From NCBI GenBank assembly GCA_003162495.1, contig PMOF01000018.1, positions 2,964 through 10,314 of the forward strand: DNA of 7,351 bases, given 5' to 3'. Source of the DNA: Acidobacteriaceae bacterium. GTDB taxonomy: Bacteria > Acidobacteriota > Terriglobia > Terriglobales > Acidobacteriaceae. Under the pieces are notes generated by a model. The model was not told where the DNA came from and did not search any database. It was given only the letters and a program-made list of their open reading frames with translations. Both the position numbers and the translations under genes were made by a program. Below, piece after piece: positions 6,062 through 7,351 of this stretch. The first letter of the stretch is position 1; each line of letters begins with the position of its first letter.

Positions 6062-7351
6062 TTGAATTGGGCTGAGCTACCCGATCTGACGGCAGTTGCC
6101 CTTTTGGCCTGTGCGTTTGCATCGGTGGCGAAGCGCAGTCCCACACCCGTTTCCGGAATCTGGCTGACCGGCTGGATCATGATCGCCCTGCACTTTGCCG
6201 CATTCCTGTTCCTGAACTTTCCCGGCGCGCTGGGAAAGGTGGCCGGGGTCGTCGGATTGGTGACGCTGGTCTGGGCCGGGCTGCTCTTCATGTGGGCTGC
6301 AGTTCCCTACCGCCACGTCACCTCCAGCTACTGGATGCTGGCTGCGCTGGCGGGAACCAATGCGCTCTACCTCGCACTGATTACTGCCATCCCGACTACC
6401 GCCTGGGCCTTGAGGCTGGGCGCTGCCCTGTTTGGCGCCGCGCCGCTGCTGGTCACGCTGGCAGCGCTGCAAAAATTCAACAATCGCCTCCGCTGGACGG
6501 TTGTGGCCCTCTATGGATCGCTTGCCACGTTTCTTCTGGTCTTTCAGAATCGGCCGGGAAACGGCGCAGACCTGGCAATCGATGCCGTCCTGTTTACGGT
6601 TTTCCTCGGCTGCTGCCTCCACTTCTGGTTTATGTACAACCGCAGCACGACCGGCGCCTTTATTACCATCGCCGGATTCCTGGCCTGGGCGGCGGTCTTT
6701 GTGATCGCTCCGTTGATGGAGACATATCTGCCCCAGGTTCAAGTCCAAAGCGAAGTATGGAATCTGCCCAAGTATGTGGTGGCGGTGGGCATGATCCTGC
6801 TGCTGCTGGAAGACCAGATCGAACAATCCCGGCATCTGGCGCTGCATGACTATCTGACCGGATTGCCCAACCGCAGGCTCTTTCAAGACCGGCTGACCAA
6901 GACTCTGGAGCGCGCACGTCGCACCGAGACGAAGGCAGCTCTGCTTGTGATCGATTTGAACCACTTCAAAAGCGTGAACGACACACTTGGCCACCATATG
7001 GGCGACCTGGTGTTGCAGCAGGTGGCGGCCATGTTTTCCGCGCGTGTTCGGCGATCCGACACCGTGGCGCGCACGGGCGGCGATGAGTTTTCGATCATTA
7101 TCGAGGAGCCCACCGACCGCGAGCGAGCAAGGCATGTGGGCATGTCCTTGATGGAGATGCTCAATGAGCCCATGCAGTTGGATGGCGAGCAGTCCGTGCG
7201 GGTGGGAGGCAGTGTTGGGGTCGCGGTATTCCCGGAAGACGCATCCGATATGGAGTCTTTGTGTATTGCGGCCGACCTGCGCATGTACACGTCCAAACAT
7301 GACTCGGATGAATTGACCCAGCCCGCGAGCTATGCAAAGCTTTCCTCGCCA
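6062..7351 (+). CDS. Membrane-bound diguanylate cyclase (GGDEF domain), 3' end cut by window
   Basis: A predicted inner-membrane enzyme that joins two GTP into c-di-GMP; 430 codons are visible with no stop before the window ends. Residues 1-250 are hydrophobic, with about eight membrane segments (near 9-24, 34-52, 60-81, 90-110, 115-136, 146-161, 171-191, 198-217). No known sensor domain is recognised there. A further hydrophobic helix and linker, VAVGMILLLLEDQIEQ (240-255), leads into the GGDEF domain, whose DYLTGLPNRRLF spans 263-274. Metal and substrate residues look intact: Asp298, Asn306, Asp307 and GGDEF 339-343. RRSD at 330-333, five residues before GGDEF, is a complete RxxD inhibitory site, so product feedback is expected. 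The terminal block reads ADLRMYTSK instead of the usual ADxAMYxAK. TTG 6062 was chosen for its GAGAGG site and because it keeps the first helix. Whether an EAL domain or just a short tail follows cannot be seen; the low-complexity end suggests a tail. Confidence 0.92.
   Translation, partial: MNWAELPDLTAVALLACAFASVAKRSPTPVSGIWLTGWIMIALHFAAFLFLNFPGALGKVAGVVGLVTLVWAGLLFMWAAVPYRHVTSSYWMLAALAGTNALYLALITAIPTTAWALRLGAALFGAAPLLVTLAALQKFNNRLRWTVVALYGSLATFLLVFQNRPGNGADLAIDAVLFTVFLGCCLHFWFMYNRSTTGAFITIAGFLAWAAVFVIAPLMETYLPQVQVQSEVWNLPKYVVAVGMILLLLEDQIEQSRHLALHDYLTGLPNRRLFQDRLTKTLERARRTETKAALLVIDLNHFKSVNDTLGHHMGDLVLQQVAAMFSARVRRSDTVARTGGDEFSIIIEEPTDRERARHVGMSLMEMLNEPMQLDGEQSVRVGGSVGVAVFPEDASDMESLCIAADLRMYTSKHDSDELTQPASYAKLSSP

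Noticed and set aside
6077..7300. A 407-codon open frame on the minus strand opposite the diguanylate cyclase
   Set aside because: It is rich in His, Gln, Arg and Gly, has no domain-like pattern, and lies exactly opposite a gene with intact GGDEF motifs. It is a by-product of GC-rich codon use.

Overview
The window reads as ordinary chromosomal sequence from a GC-rich Gram-negative bacterium. It is most likely an Acidobacteriota of the Terriglobia group. That assignment is inferred from the remembered look of the proteins, especially the membrane-GGDEF linker and the S9D-type lipoprotein peptidase. No marker gene here proves it.

Layout: 1-337 has no convincing gene. 353-1345 (+) is murQ, the MurNAc-6-phosphate etherase of cell-wall recycling. 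It converges, over a 190-base gap, on 1536-4073 (-), a large S9D-type (glutamyl endopeptidase-like) prolyl-oligopeptidase-family serine peptidase with a lipoprotein signal peptide. A 280-base divergent intergenic region separates that gene from 4354-5658 (+), which is murA, the enzyme of the first committed step of peptidoglycan synthesis. After a roughly 400-base non-coding stretch holding short direct and inverted repeats, 6062-7351 (+) encodes a multi-pass membrane diguanylate cyclase. It starts at TTG and runs off the end of the window, so its C-terminus is not seen.

How they work together: MurQ returns MurNAc-6-P to the GlcNAc-6-P pool, and MurA spends UDP-GlcNAc to make new wall precursor, so the two wall genes sit at opposite ends of one metabolic loop. 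The peptidase is predicted to be an envelope lipoprotein, and the diguanylate cyclase would make c-di-GMP at the inner membrane. Each gene appears to be its own transcription unit, because strands alternate or gaps are long. A functional link between the peptidase or the cyclase and the wall genes is not shown by the sequence.

I did not find a clearly new system such as a defence island, mobile element, CRISPR array or RNA gene. The points most worth a second look are the altered active-site surroundings of the S9D peptidase, the non-coding repeats upstream of the cyclase, the unassigned membrane sensor domain of that cyclase, and a four-codon reading frame just ahead of murA.
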